Below are positions 57,601 to 59,703 of a DNA stretch of 64,000 nucleotides, one piece after another (the first letter of the stretch is position 1; the number at the start of each line of letters is the position of its first letter). The stretch is from Phycisphaerales bacterium (lineage in GTDB: Bacteria; Planctomycetota; Phycisphaerae; Phycisphaerales; UBA1924): the NCBI GenBank assembly GCA_035627955.1, contig DASPKU010000001.1, positions 474,976-538,975 of the forward strand, given 5' to 3'. The translations under genes and the position numbers were made by a program. Under the pieces are notes generated by a model, which was given only the letters and a program-made list of their open reading frames with translations, searched no databases and was not told where the DNA came from.

Positions 57601-59017
57601 CGTCGCCATTGGAGGCCCGCACCGCGCCTCCGGTGATGCTCGCGGTGGTGTTGCCGGTGGCGACGCCCACGGCCACGGCGGCGGCGAAGGTCACGCCGCC
57701 CTCGCCGGTGGTCGCCTTGTCGGAGTTGTTGCCGTCCTTGTTGGGGTCCTCGAGCCGCTTCTCGGATTCGTTGCTGCCGCCGCCGCTGCTGTTGGCGCCG
57801 CCGACGGTGGCCTTGGCGATGCTGGTGCCGTTGCGGTCGCTGTTGGCCTGCATCGTCACGCTGGCTGCGTCAACCGTGCCGCCGGTCACGGCCAGGCTCG
57901 TGTCACCCAGGAAGAGCGTGAAGGCAACCGTGCCGCCCTTGTCGCCGGTGAGGCCGTCGGCGGTGTTGCTGGCGGTGACGTTGTTGGTGGACTTGAAGGT
58001 GGCGGTGCCCGTGGCGTCGATGTCGCCGCCGCTGATGTTGATGCCCGTGGTGCTGTCGAGCACGCTGCTGGCAATGGCCGCATCGACGGTGTCGTCGTCG
58101 TCGTTGCTGTCATCGGGCAGGGTGGAGAGCGTGGAGTTGACGGTGTTCTTGGCCTCGACGCTCAGGTTGCCGCTGGCGTTGATGATGCCGCCGCTGATGT
58201 TGACGGTGGCGTCCGCGTTGGCGATGGCGAATGCGATGTTGACGTCGCCGGGGCTGAAGTCGCTGGTGGTGATCGTGATCGTGGACTCGGCCAGCAGCGT
58301 GATGTTGGCGCCCTGGAGCTGGGCGTTGCCGCCGCTGACGTTGATAGCGCTCTCGGCCGTGAACAGCAGGCCGTCGACGCCGGGCAGGCCCTCGGTATCG
58401 GTCGCGCTGGACTTCAGCGAGATGTCCTCGGTCGCGAAAACCTTTCCGGTGACGTTGATGTCTTCCTTCGACTGGACGTCGAGGCTCTTGAGCTGATAGC
58501 CGCCCGTGCCGACGATCGTGACCTTGTCGTCCTGGCCGATCAGCGGCAGCACGCCGCCGCCGTCGGTGATGATCTGGATGTCGTAGCGGTCGTCGCCCGC
58601 GACCTGGCCGGCGTTGTTGCTGAAGTCGATGGTGAAGCGGTCGCCCAGGAACTCGTTGCCGGTGACCGTGAGCTTGTTGACGCCGTCGTCGTTGAGGTCG
58701 CCCTCGGCGAGGATGCTGCCGTCCTCGGCGAGCAGGCGGAGGCGGTCGACGCCGCCGACGTCGGCAATGACGATCGAGTAGCTGTTGTCGTCCAGGTCGC
58801 CGTCGTTGAACTTCAGGAGGTCGCCCGCGGAGTAGGTGTAGCTGATGTCGGCCGCGAGCAGCGTGCGCGACTCCATGGCCTCGAGGGCGTAGGTGTGGCC
58901 GCGTGCCGCGTTGCCCATGGAGGCGATCGCCGCGCGGACGTGCCCGACCACGCTCTTGGGCTGACCGACGAAGGCGGACAGCAGGGAGGGCTTCAGCGAC
59001 TTGGAGAACTTGCTCAT
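33629..59017 (-). CDS. Giant multidomain surface protein (8462 residues)
   Basis: One uninterrupted frame of 8463 codons from ATG 59017 (GGAG at spacing 7) to TAA 33629. The N-terminus has no standard signal peptide but an LEPR-XLL-like motif (LEAMESRTLLAAD, residues 45-57), found near the start of very large planctomycete exported proteins. Order of parts: haemagglutinin-like beta solenoid (~190-3200, with more to ~4040), interspersed GLxTGDxVxY modules, Ca-binding-like GGxGND repeats (~5000-5300), Calx-beta-like domains (~5440-5780), a GSWxxxGFxxGQ module repeated (~5840-6730), RTX-like repeats (~6820-7710), two concanavalin-like domains (~7820-8190), a metalloprotease-like fold with altered ligands (~8205-8340), and a Pro-rich C-terminus. 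Probably a secreted adhesin or S-layer-like component; no enzymatic activity is supported. Confidence 0.9.
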   Translation of the reverse strand: MSKFSKSLKPSLLSAFVGQPKSVVGHVRAAIASMGNAARGHTYALEAMESRTLLAADISYTYSAGDLLKFNDGDLDDNSYSIVIADVGGVDRLRLLAEDGSILAEGDLNDDGVNKLTVTGNEFLGDRFTIDFSNNAGQVAGDDRYDIQIITDGGGVLPLIGQDDKVTIVGTGGYQLKSLDVQSKEDINVTGKVFATEDISLKSSATDTEGLPGVDGLLFTAESAINVSGGNAQLQGANITLLAESTITITTSDFSPGDVNIAFAIANADATVNISGGIINASGNLSVEAKNTVNSTLSTLPDDSNDDDDTVDAAIASSVLDSTTGINISGGDIDATGTATFKSTNNVTASNTADGLTGDKGGTVAFTLFLGDTSLAVTGGTVDAASVTMQANSDRNGTSIAKATVGGANSSGGGSNESEKRLEDPNKDGNNSDKATTGEGGVTFAAAVAVGVATGNTTASITGGAVRASNGDVNLDASGKLTLTTTGDGSNKATGGTAVGVGVAVNVAVVDVIATLGGTAIVDGTNVKINATTPKSVQTATATSGGGGDNLGVAGSLTLGVSVMDTVANVSGSVQANGANIIATSKSTTESKAEAKAKVGVSGDATGVGASVAINIVDNDTFAKLTTGATLTGANDLKLSANADHTATTEAKGGASGGSVGVTPVVAVGITNYDTNAILETGGTLTLTGALTAESTYAGKVNTLADGEAAGSSAAVGAAVSFTYSNDSTTSTTLRNVAAGGAITFSASAVGQNSTRSKASASGAKEDGQDAQGKGDSKRTAGNDRAASGGADGSGTETKAKAETSGENDGQDGNSVAVAAAISISIVDSESKAEIGNGRIITAGGMLTIRSRSNVDGASEADGKAVDAGSAGVGAAVAVNTVDVDNTAKLGTSTITSDGLTVEALMTERKVGVQTATIPVVDTTAETIFLGAGHGLATGQEVEYDNGGGDDIGGLTDGTSYYVRDIGGGKVELYDTEAHAKDTDSTDGRKDLTSSGTGSSHKFDLSFPQDDITFNPNPNTVRIFEVGKNKGLNTGDEVVYHKGEGAAIGGLTDGGTYYVIMLDEERAQLATSRANALEGTAIALTSDDVDDDDFLADVAHSTIAKATSGAGASNVGVAGSVAINRAEIITTANTAGTVTLQDGADNGSGIGALKVRAESHTLNEARALPEGNGAVADSVGVGASFALSLALHDTTAEILNNSVITGSAGSIAVEAVGDHTSATEASNGAAGGTGVGAAVAVFISESDTKARIGSSGTTLNSTGDVNLTADHSHDIALDVASEAKGDSAAVGASVGVTWVTDTNKAQLDGRNIDAGGAGTLRAGMTLTSVLNVTASAAGGDDDDSEDADTKAEGEKNNNATSGGGRSDSSASAKNNTDSANSTASSNSGNSGGQSGDSSGGVGVAASISMGYIKVTNTVETLGGADITTGGALAISAQASVDSKAQSDALAVDLSQETSIGAAVAMNFVSVGNTAKVGANSAVQGNGVTIEAVTTGSERNDFVATAYTASGNKNSFAASGAIALNVIDVETMAIVGDGATVKSSGDVNVTAEHNMGLQAVAASAAVSTETAIGATLAINIVGTGTGGSNTFAAIGDPDGDDNGAIVQASGAVNVNASHVMGMTGTIDFPTKVNDEGIDDPSLSLGSLSVAAAGGTGSVSVSASVGINWFTTRTLASMGRGSTVEGFTGGTSKAGSLSVSANDTLDWNSVAGSIGVGTSGTGVGAGLDVMVVNKNTDAMIGRGADVDVSGLASVTANSSEDLLTVVGNAGIGQNVGVAGSVAVQVVNTETQAYVEGGASGAIITAGSVNVDAGGTFLTTQIAGSIGGGSSAGVGAAVTTMVHNDKVEAWIGQNADVTTPAGANHVSVNAHSTETVVAIGAAGGFASTAGVAGSAVINILNETTRSFVDRSASIDAGGNLTVHADDQTKIVSVAGNLSISGNAAVGAGADVGIITKRTDAFIESNVDADVDGNISVKANSFENLTSVAAGIAASGSAAVTVDASIHVLNVTTRSFVGDDPDFLFGSTTPTIDAGQDSAGAGDVHAGGSISIRADEHTELNAIVGMLSLSGSAAVTAGGVVTVTNKQTGAFIGAGARVTADGNSAVAAGTGGFTLTPIANGGPQGDINPESINSEPNADTLASQGKVKSPSLTNADAPTVSDGDGNNRPANRSTSSSMLNGAGVQLSAGNTNYTGISLSATNYDQINGVAAGLAGSGSAAVAVTAVVNAINNDTRAYVGGNADVEAPSVDVGASSDFHHLAVAAAVAVSGGGAVAPAVDVSVVTNTTKAEVRGGADVDATAGDIVVKANSKEDILLVGFGIAGATVGIGGGVSVLVVNNTTEASVSGGADAWGNVQVRAINDTDVAVVDGALGVGLGGAGASVGVMSINKHTNAFVGNGAVIHARGNAANTSVFDGTLNGGNNANGFNTGTARGLVVEADSSENIFHLNVAIGGGFIGLAGGVTVTVLNSDTHAYIGDADVNITDNGNASGGQDVVVNAANEARISSYAGGLAVGAGALSGAIDIGVVRNNTNAEIQSNARVAAKDSVTVNALGIKDIESITASGSLGLVGIAGAVSVWSVGEQLDRNYSGDGGAPENALADDDDPSATADADATQQGADASSNIGRIINGDGDNVGLTNGSTNPNTASTFENRRSAIAYQALSGTGGFTTKAPNQAALLGTLDGPSVGTNAAIGGSAEVTTTTGDINVNAVENLRMSMTQGGVGVGFAGAGAGIGVLNIASNVSATAGGTLSAGGAIDITANLYENIDDVAFAGGAGLVGLGAGVMVVTNTSTTTAGIIDNAVVQDASAVNVTADADQIITGLALGVTFGGVAAGVTFTKIDVHNDAATDVLAYVGNNVDIGQGAGNNVGSLNVRADSLVDANNSAVGVSAGIGSVGANFAFITVTPDVVAKIGDGATGADITVSGNALVEAKMVVDGDATTTGANIGAIAGGLSKSSVTISPTVTSKLVKGSLHASNLTVQSKVNAGEPTSFGATARAFAASGGVAAASGALTSATMNSVTEASVGSAFTVSNSGDVTLNAIGNNRATARSSGIAGGLGGIGATSASSTTNGSTKALFDGQIRNGANSGGANLSVDATSTDTASATAQAVTGGLFSGQINFSSATSKPTVEARVNTNGTINLSSNISVDALSNPEADAITKGVGGGFVNLGGSDSDAEVAPNVKASFKAGVGRAGGSVTIQANAAPAGDATPTYQITSSSTGNDTVTVANHGLETGDVVQFVGSGNNLSSGREYGVVVTGNNEFSFGSVFDGATGVDVAKSTITFDTDHNLETGDRIRYVVPSGSTGVNIHNADVNGQYYVIKVDGRTIRLATYNPLTTPLHNLTNFTPASGTTITAPGTAYTEGQAVTYHGPTGRNFASKQADVTGDTEDGVAKLDNDSGANNIQFVNTIEEHPDEGHPVPSGFANGDVVLYTASREGGGPVVAIGGLTSGQTYRVADVDNGEGTIRLHAFVDGLAVNFVNDGSGGANDRITRASGSWLDAGFRVGQTITITNAGSNNGTYTLTGVSNSTLTLNTDDDVSAGAANPTIESSTIALSPDKATADGRATSHNLTKATDAPLRFFDTGTFTNVSMQDRTFYVRNPSGDTFSLALTPGGSVLSLTAASGAGSNHRIGPENVGLLSAGSGDNIIRIDLTNSVTGQVFGPGGVPLNVVSPPSGDGISSATSNGSGGGFIGVQINRSVLDYNPTVEANIGGSLTAGSNVRVTGLSTTNGTASTKNSTGGFVGVGNPASDSNQSVNNSAFVDTGARVVAGGDVTVEAYTSNKASAAANAKTGGFVGVAVADADSVISYNTTVTLKQNSDVLAGGALRVTADTRTVQYTNAKATGLGFGGDGNAFTTVSAGGTTKADIQTGASASGKTALLAATVSEHNVSANADGRGGGFVAIGTADASASGTLHNIVNLDADAFLTGFEGVDIRARYDNVDSRAKTFSRATGLFGHVSSDSFNSTTLSSSVTGKGDALVTAGPRDVGATGSWDAAQRLLANVGTLDHLAFFVDTNNGSLVVRRESDSSKRSLATGGDNTDESNLGATNPQATIDFSSDVLILAGRNPELIIDASGNIAKAVNVTVNDIAGGNSAKTSGGIVDSIIRVNNIANDDPGQVYFATGTSGQTSIRNTDGTGTWEFRDTFERVTITNFSDKPIQINGVNVVNTTVDPIVELLDTDSRTLDFNIVRTVAPTYVGIEARHNSGDITINGLIENPIGTTRVFNNHGNILSGSSRADGNNDPAALIRTNIIALETPDGRVGASNGRINVDVVDSAGMPSATSFITARASGDGSINLGPNQFFNGELVRYQSTGAAIGGLVDGNYYYVIAVDGLHVQLASVNSPTTPIALDPTTVGATVRHTLTPAQRFTVFARGDVAGGEGFAWLDVKARKREAGASYSVIMDAVDTQGDANILLRGSVQETSVNGVTYPGGSAGRTGGVLVKYSGEPSGERHFTFFDTPDAGAAGAPALQAGVFANQGSSASHIDSTYDMRALDATGGRTRAGITSQRNIVIAAASPNAGADNIINVRAITEIVGTGFVANAADVHHIDVLTNGFIIVSEKVDDLRVGEIRSTASNVTLNSPAAIIDALDDGLPGTADVTGRNITMTAGDNLITGGSSDKAGRGGVGTPGNFLEINVDANGGALGVLNVTDTASDTTTFNKLVPPFNPATAGTYGIFLTETTGAMQVDVVHSKGDVTLATAAGSILDASAGGAGDDAANVIGNTINLYALGGSVGSPAGSLAPQDNANNDLEVDSQEYAAGTVAARASNHIFLTEVDEDAQVPLLQALTGNIRFTVRESSIQGENLNLLASGSVLLLEGSPESLVHGLINTPAGSIVLRVGDNINTSANSQILAGSNIDIYGDYRRIGIDTVGLSDLGRWGSTMNFRGVVAHGPTASGALTRIFGNEDSDKIYFHQTFLGAINALLPGGLGQTIPQGGAITNYSGGKTRVYGSNAPSAHGAFAPTGDGEDFVIVNQLQSMAYVQTAAADASSDTLTIDGQAGSDSVVINTVGSQGVDRNYVINVLDTGAPDDGVDMLAIWGRNAAPSQEGAGKPADDIFLLRRTRGIAGETSQPGVYADTTGFVAVIHDDLTRATASDPNNSGAVRNQTLERINYSNAMNGRVMVFGQGGNDVFAVDDNAAITTLDGGTGNDTFQVGQLYGIQRDGSEPPTPRPIGDTSGGSLVSPSDLFPQLPNSLTPQSVYGTVATTRGWLSAGATSPLLAQGGVGDDTFTVYSNQAVVRLEGDDGNDLFTVRAFALAETTATGEIDWIDPEHLIARPKLTAGFSTAAETEIRTGAGNNQVEYNINAPVSVDGGNGFDKLVVLGTEFADHLVVTEKGIFGAGLTVTYQNVEVLEVDALEGDDTIDVLSTQPGVATRVIGGLGNDAINVAGDVAGEVVSRDIEGTSGVINNRITSADRDYNGLVADGIVTSVARGTQGQIVIEETDGFTEVREDGTVVDSYFVSLAVKPGSGKKVFVTVSAAMSPQEEHGNAGFLSAGDIHDNLGTGDSLLVSEVAADFDREVYIDGVLVHIPKRAIVLVFDEFNWNSPKTVHVEAVDDTLAEGDRTVTISHSVVSDDARFHGAIVRNVEATVRDDDKPSIIVTQLDPTSAGGLAKYNNHPIDNTTKTLEGTSVTGAGDLYAVELANDPGAGVVRIVIDMGDSEAVLESSDPFNRFHTLIPATADTPGKYYVEFTTANWDQPVLIRVIARNDGAAEDPHNTTITHKVDAAFTTSTSYSQPVETERLDALVVDDENPGLYQVESAGRTLVKAGTANGGPGTGDSYTLRLTSPPSANVDVALVTDGQTDIVAGPGITYKAVGGLRPVQMFKGNVSISGQNVARAAGSELGTWTADGFTVGMRVRISASGQPDIEGKVTAISIDGKSMTLDTSNGTANLTDAIVSQLVEVGTYTGDIEYRAAEKAFLLFAGSVTVSGGNTITRSGDGSFIDDGFAVGQTVIVGDGSTGKFTVTGFSADGKTMTTSGGATNGVYTSASKMLGTLRRTDGSSWLDSGFLEGQIFRSTAFGGSTFKIGLITGTAPGILDLLVITDPANVTTIPGAAKLTTSGTSVMTLTQWAAVATFIAPSDPNDPISGAADWHIAKTVNVLADPGYDVQPGHENFRSFPKREHRLDGIRGPLSVEGGATAADRSLRPAIMLAGEANGPQFNVPTQMPEKMSVDTLNIYADGSRENLSGVLTSTALTGLNMGSALDFRDPNSAWTAPFGEPGIYPGGISFGSIALDNDGNFTTDTGRSTIEVLNVLLGQGNDKLDIQGTLRPGPDHDPLTGEETTVSNHGGITAVHGGGNALLTVTTDYTFANTGSGNAELARADGLSWAKYGFKIGQRVVVSTPGGSAAFTVVGFGNQPGGTGSKLLLAGGSGAVSTQAVEFKGMVSVVDDLSVTGSFTVQGDRVIRNDNLPWQNLGFAIGQTVAFTTGGVTQLYTITDFDNNGLAGLGSAMLLTGNTLTPGTVNGTVARASRFNVSGAFTTTPTTIFRASGSWTADGFAAGQDIMVTGQPDTLTVKSISADGRTLTIEGGVIANVGTVNLVVGIVRVGGDAINVTGASPSFNGTYSVAPGQVTRTDGVRWDTDLNFAIGQQLTMTGMGLAAGVPWLTQNGETSAQLVVTGFSADGLTLLVSGTPLATGSFGATVVINSPLVVYGDTSQDAVWYNGKPDKLSLGKFANKPQPHEDNLPVTFGSVSMWGQTLGTITRASGSWIDAGFVPEGLITVDGVLVGTVSQIVDNGDGSQTMILIRKDLTTDADLSALWAGLTNGAHNIVQRNRLGQNTDFFVFPLANPYLRAGNDVIDASQLFAAIPAGQVPSVGFTAYGGMGDDLIIGSQAGDHLAGGSGNDTIHGQRGIDFIYGDSGVNVDFITRQLSMASTAASDIANPLNRPANTDAVIAGSDLLEGDAPGSTSSNIHGDFDDVIIGDHGLVTQDVAGPRDTTKNVPTLPQSLQTTLRSRVIVSLSAQNGADDYMYGNGGQDVLLGGTGNDAIDGGVGMDVVFGDHARLDRTATLNVFTNARFEALQGTQIYSTNPANSGQDLVDGVARLDPRGDPEGRVKRVYAPVWGDFTITLVGHTDDSVAAFHGNDYIAGGADDDTVFSELGNDVVQGDGSIDFIAYRSEYDANGNVVTNPSIRGRVSASRGADGGGTTGLLVWFASFNATSNGHDYIEGGGGNDAVFGNQGQDDIVGGSSNFYMKTDGISAVPGTGPNTRPDGSDLLFGGSGVNTGRNDVGAATFDAATGVITTTATGHADDSDMILADNGNIFRLVGLNGAVAAGAPAFLTFNYDNYGSVKIVPRAARLLDYTEGGPNYSAAALTNRGGDDEVHGESGDDFIYGTKGNDRLFGDGQDDDIVGGWGNDWISGGAGNDGVIGDDGRIFTSRNSASYGEPLYGISALLATDPDDRFSNGNVLNEFIYTPGNIQQAWLNLEHELKKTVDITPFSSDTGFNGTSDEFGTVGRNGTSGMGTQPSHVNDDIIFGGLNSDWIHGGSGDDAISGGEALPTAAAGTRAATQPNSVGGITGVVVVDNLTISGFLRPYNPGNVLFFNPIDVDAQHANRNRAGEFALYDEYNPLRKIMVAAAPNGTVYEFLLNFSETEGVIRPAGLAPGNGNQTIPYAQAWDDGADKLFGDTGNDWLVGGTGRDDAYGGLGNDLMNMDDKHSSTGATNNPLANNMHDTQPYFEDRAYGGGGRDVLVGNTGGDRLIDWTGEMNSYLVPFAPYGMATVSRTVQPQLPEFLYALSASDGVDMTRARDAAAPGAPTADAIARNGEPSGELGLVLQHDDAWTDTHGGPADPQAGNIPGGQRDVLRSASFDDGGAQGFNRVSGSWTVTGGRVQVMPQNGLGTTGEALALFDQSDTVIPTYFEMQATINAMRPIAGMKSNSYLIFDYISPTNYKFAGINISTNKLEIGERTVSGWMVRNVANAQLRPDTDYVVLLKVNGSQVTLTQGTKSVSWTYAPRVDAQGVTHLINEGIVGIGAKDSGAQLDNVVVQAPPGSITLDRTTHFTPLSPASQFFGTPSGGTWVSGSDARFMATATASERAINLMTIGSLPVTNGALLHLKSMMKTWGQGGYVFDYHGANYFKFAVMVADTGRVLIGHVSGADVTIDASVAVPVIAGRDYTFEVKVRGGLVNVIRDNAVVASHLYNESVTEGRFGLLSIRGNTSGQTSFDYIQAKTDEAAYGQLPVINPDAQTLPAAAITAAFDEAGARWAAAGIGADRLSLLDSLTVRVIDLEGNDLSRYEDGIIFIDTDAAGWGWFIDSTITDDAEYPLDRGHYRAAQSGLASERIDLLSVIADEMGHAMGLDNGADRVTHQAIVPGIRTTPTPAILVEVDGSGIGSLPGSQTGGGLDAAEAPQAEPPPPPIMGGPADTGPTTPTSGPTLGDFSDLRPLDPGTRLLPNHRKMKETLTMKRAGGLVARTIVHPSLDVLGAGTAGKVWFTGPTLNVEPH
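34000..34400 (-). other. Degenerate matrixin-like metalloprotease domain in the giant protein
   Basis: The fold context is typical (FIDTDAAGWGWFID, then RIDLLSVIADEMGHAMGLDN). The zinc motif HExxHxxGxxH reads DEMGHAMGLDN: Asp8309 and Asn8319 replace the first and third histidines; Glu8310 and His8313 remain. Catalysis is unlikely. Confidence 0.65.
35900..38560 (-). repeat. RTX-like calcium-binding repeats within the giant gene
   Basis: Many GGxGND/GxxGxDxIxGD nonapeptide-like units, for example GGSGNDTIHGQRGIDFIYGD, NGGQDVLLGGTGNDAIDGG and GDSGDDFIYGTKGNDRLFGD-type stretches. These bind calcium in parallel beta-rolls of secreted proteins. Spacing is irregular, with long insertions between blocks. 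Confidence 0.8.
38830..41490 (-). repeat. Repeated GSWxxxGFxxGQ module within the giant gene
   Basis: At least eight units of roughly 50-70 residues share SW-d-GF-vGQ-i-v followed by a variable strand and vtgfSaDGkTmtlsGg. Examples: GSWTADGFAAGQDI, GSFIDDGFAVGQTV, SSWLDSGFLEGQIF, LSWAKYGFKIGQRV. One more copy occurs near 48520 (GSWLDAGFRVGQTI). I do not recognise the family. Confidence 0.75.
41700..42700 (-). other. Calx-beta-like domains within the giant gene
   Basis: Segments such as NWNSPKTVHVEAVDDTLAEG followed by VRDDDKPSIIV, and NWDQPVLIRVIARNDGAAED, show the Calx-beta pattern W-p-tV-V-a-dD-l-Egd. Such domains bind calcium in surface proteins. Confidence 0.7.
49430..58450 (-). repeat. 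Haemagglutinin-like beta-solenoid repeats within the giant gene
   Basis: Roughly forty units of about 60-80 residues with the core pattern vGvgaavavn-v---T-A-ig-ga-v-a-g-v-v-A (for example VGVGASFALSLALHDTTAEI, TGVGAAVAVFISESDTKARI). Shorter related runs continue to about 46900. Confidence 0.8.
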
Positions 59018-59703
59018 GACTGGCTCCAAAGAGATCAATCAGCGACCGGAGAATGCGGGCACTGCGGCAGACACAGGTGCAGACACAGGGGACCAAAAGC
59101 GGCCACGGCGCGGAGCCGGGAGGAACCTCCCGCCCGCGCCCGACGATGACACGCGACGAACAACACCGACCTCTCGCTCACACGGAACCATCCGTGATGT
59201 GCGAGTGAAATCTGTCAGACTTTCCGATTCAGGCGATACACAGGGATAGAGAGGGGGCAGGGACCCCGTCGCCGCGCTCCGCGCGAGCAACTCTCTCGGC
59301 TGAGTTCTCATCCCTACCCCCGACAGCGCGCCCTCCAGGCGCGATCACCCTCTCGTCATAGAAACCGGAGCTTCGCCTCCGCGAAGACGCAGCGTCATTC
59401 CACCATGCAGGAGGCAAGGTTGTCAACGGGTGCGAAGTCTTTGCCGCGCAAAATTCTGACGAAAGCGCTGACATTCCTGCGCATCGCCCGGCGGGGCTGT
59501 CGGTTAGCTGCGCAGGTCGATCAGCCCCGCCGCGGGCTGGTATCCACATGAATGCACACCCGCGGAGGTGTGCGCGTTTGTGAAGATGGGCAGTTTGCGC
59601 GCGGGCGAGTTGTCGATGTGCGCCTGCACGTTGCAGACCAATCAGATTTGTAAGCCACGCGTTGAGTGCATGTTGCGCGCTCGCAACGACAGCGCCCCCC
59701 CCA
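59018..59703. promoter_or_regulatory. Upstream region of the giant gene
   Basis: No gene supported in about 685 bases. It must hold the promoter of the giant gene on the minus strand. Two hairpins are visible: CTTCGC-CTCC-GCGAAG (59371-59386) and GCACACC-CGCGGA-GGTGTGC (59554-59573). The latter lies about 130 bases beyond the permease stop and lacks a T-run. Confidence 0.45.

Noticed and set aside
33629..59038. Several very long rightward ORFs (up to about 1950 codons) opposite the giant gene
   Set aside because: They are what GC-rich, third-position-biased codon use on the minus strand creates on the other strand. Their products are Ala/Gly/Val/Asp-rich without any domain, and no ribosome sites precede them.
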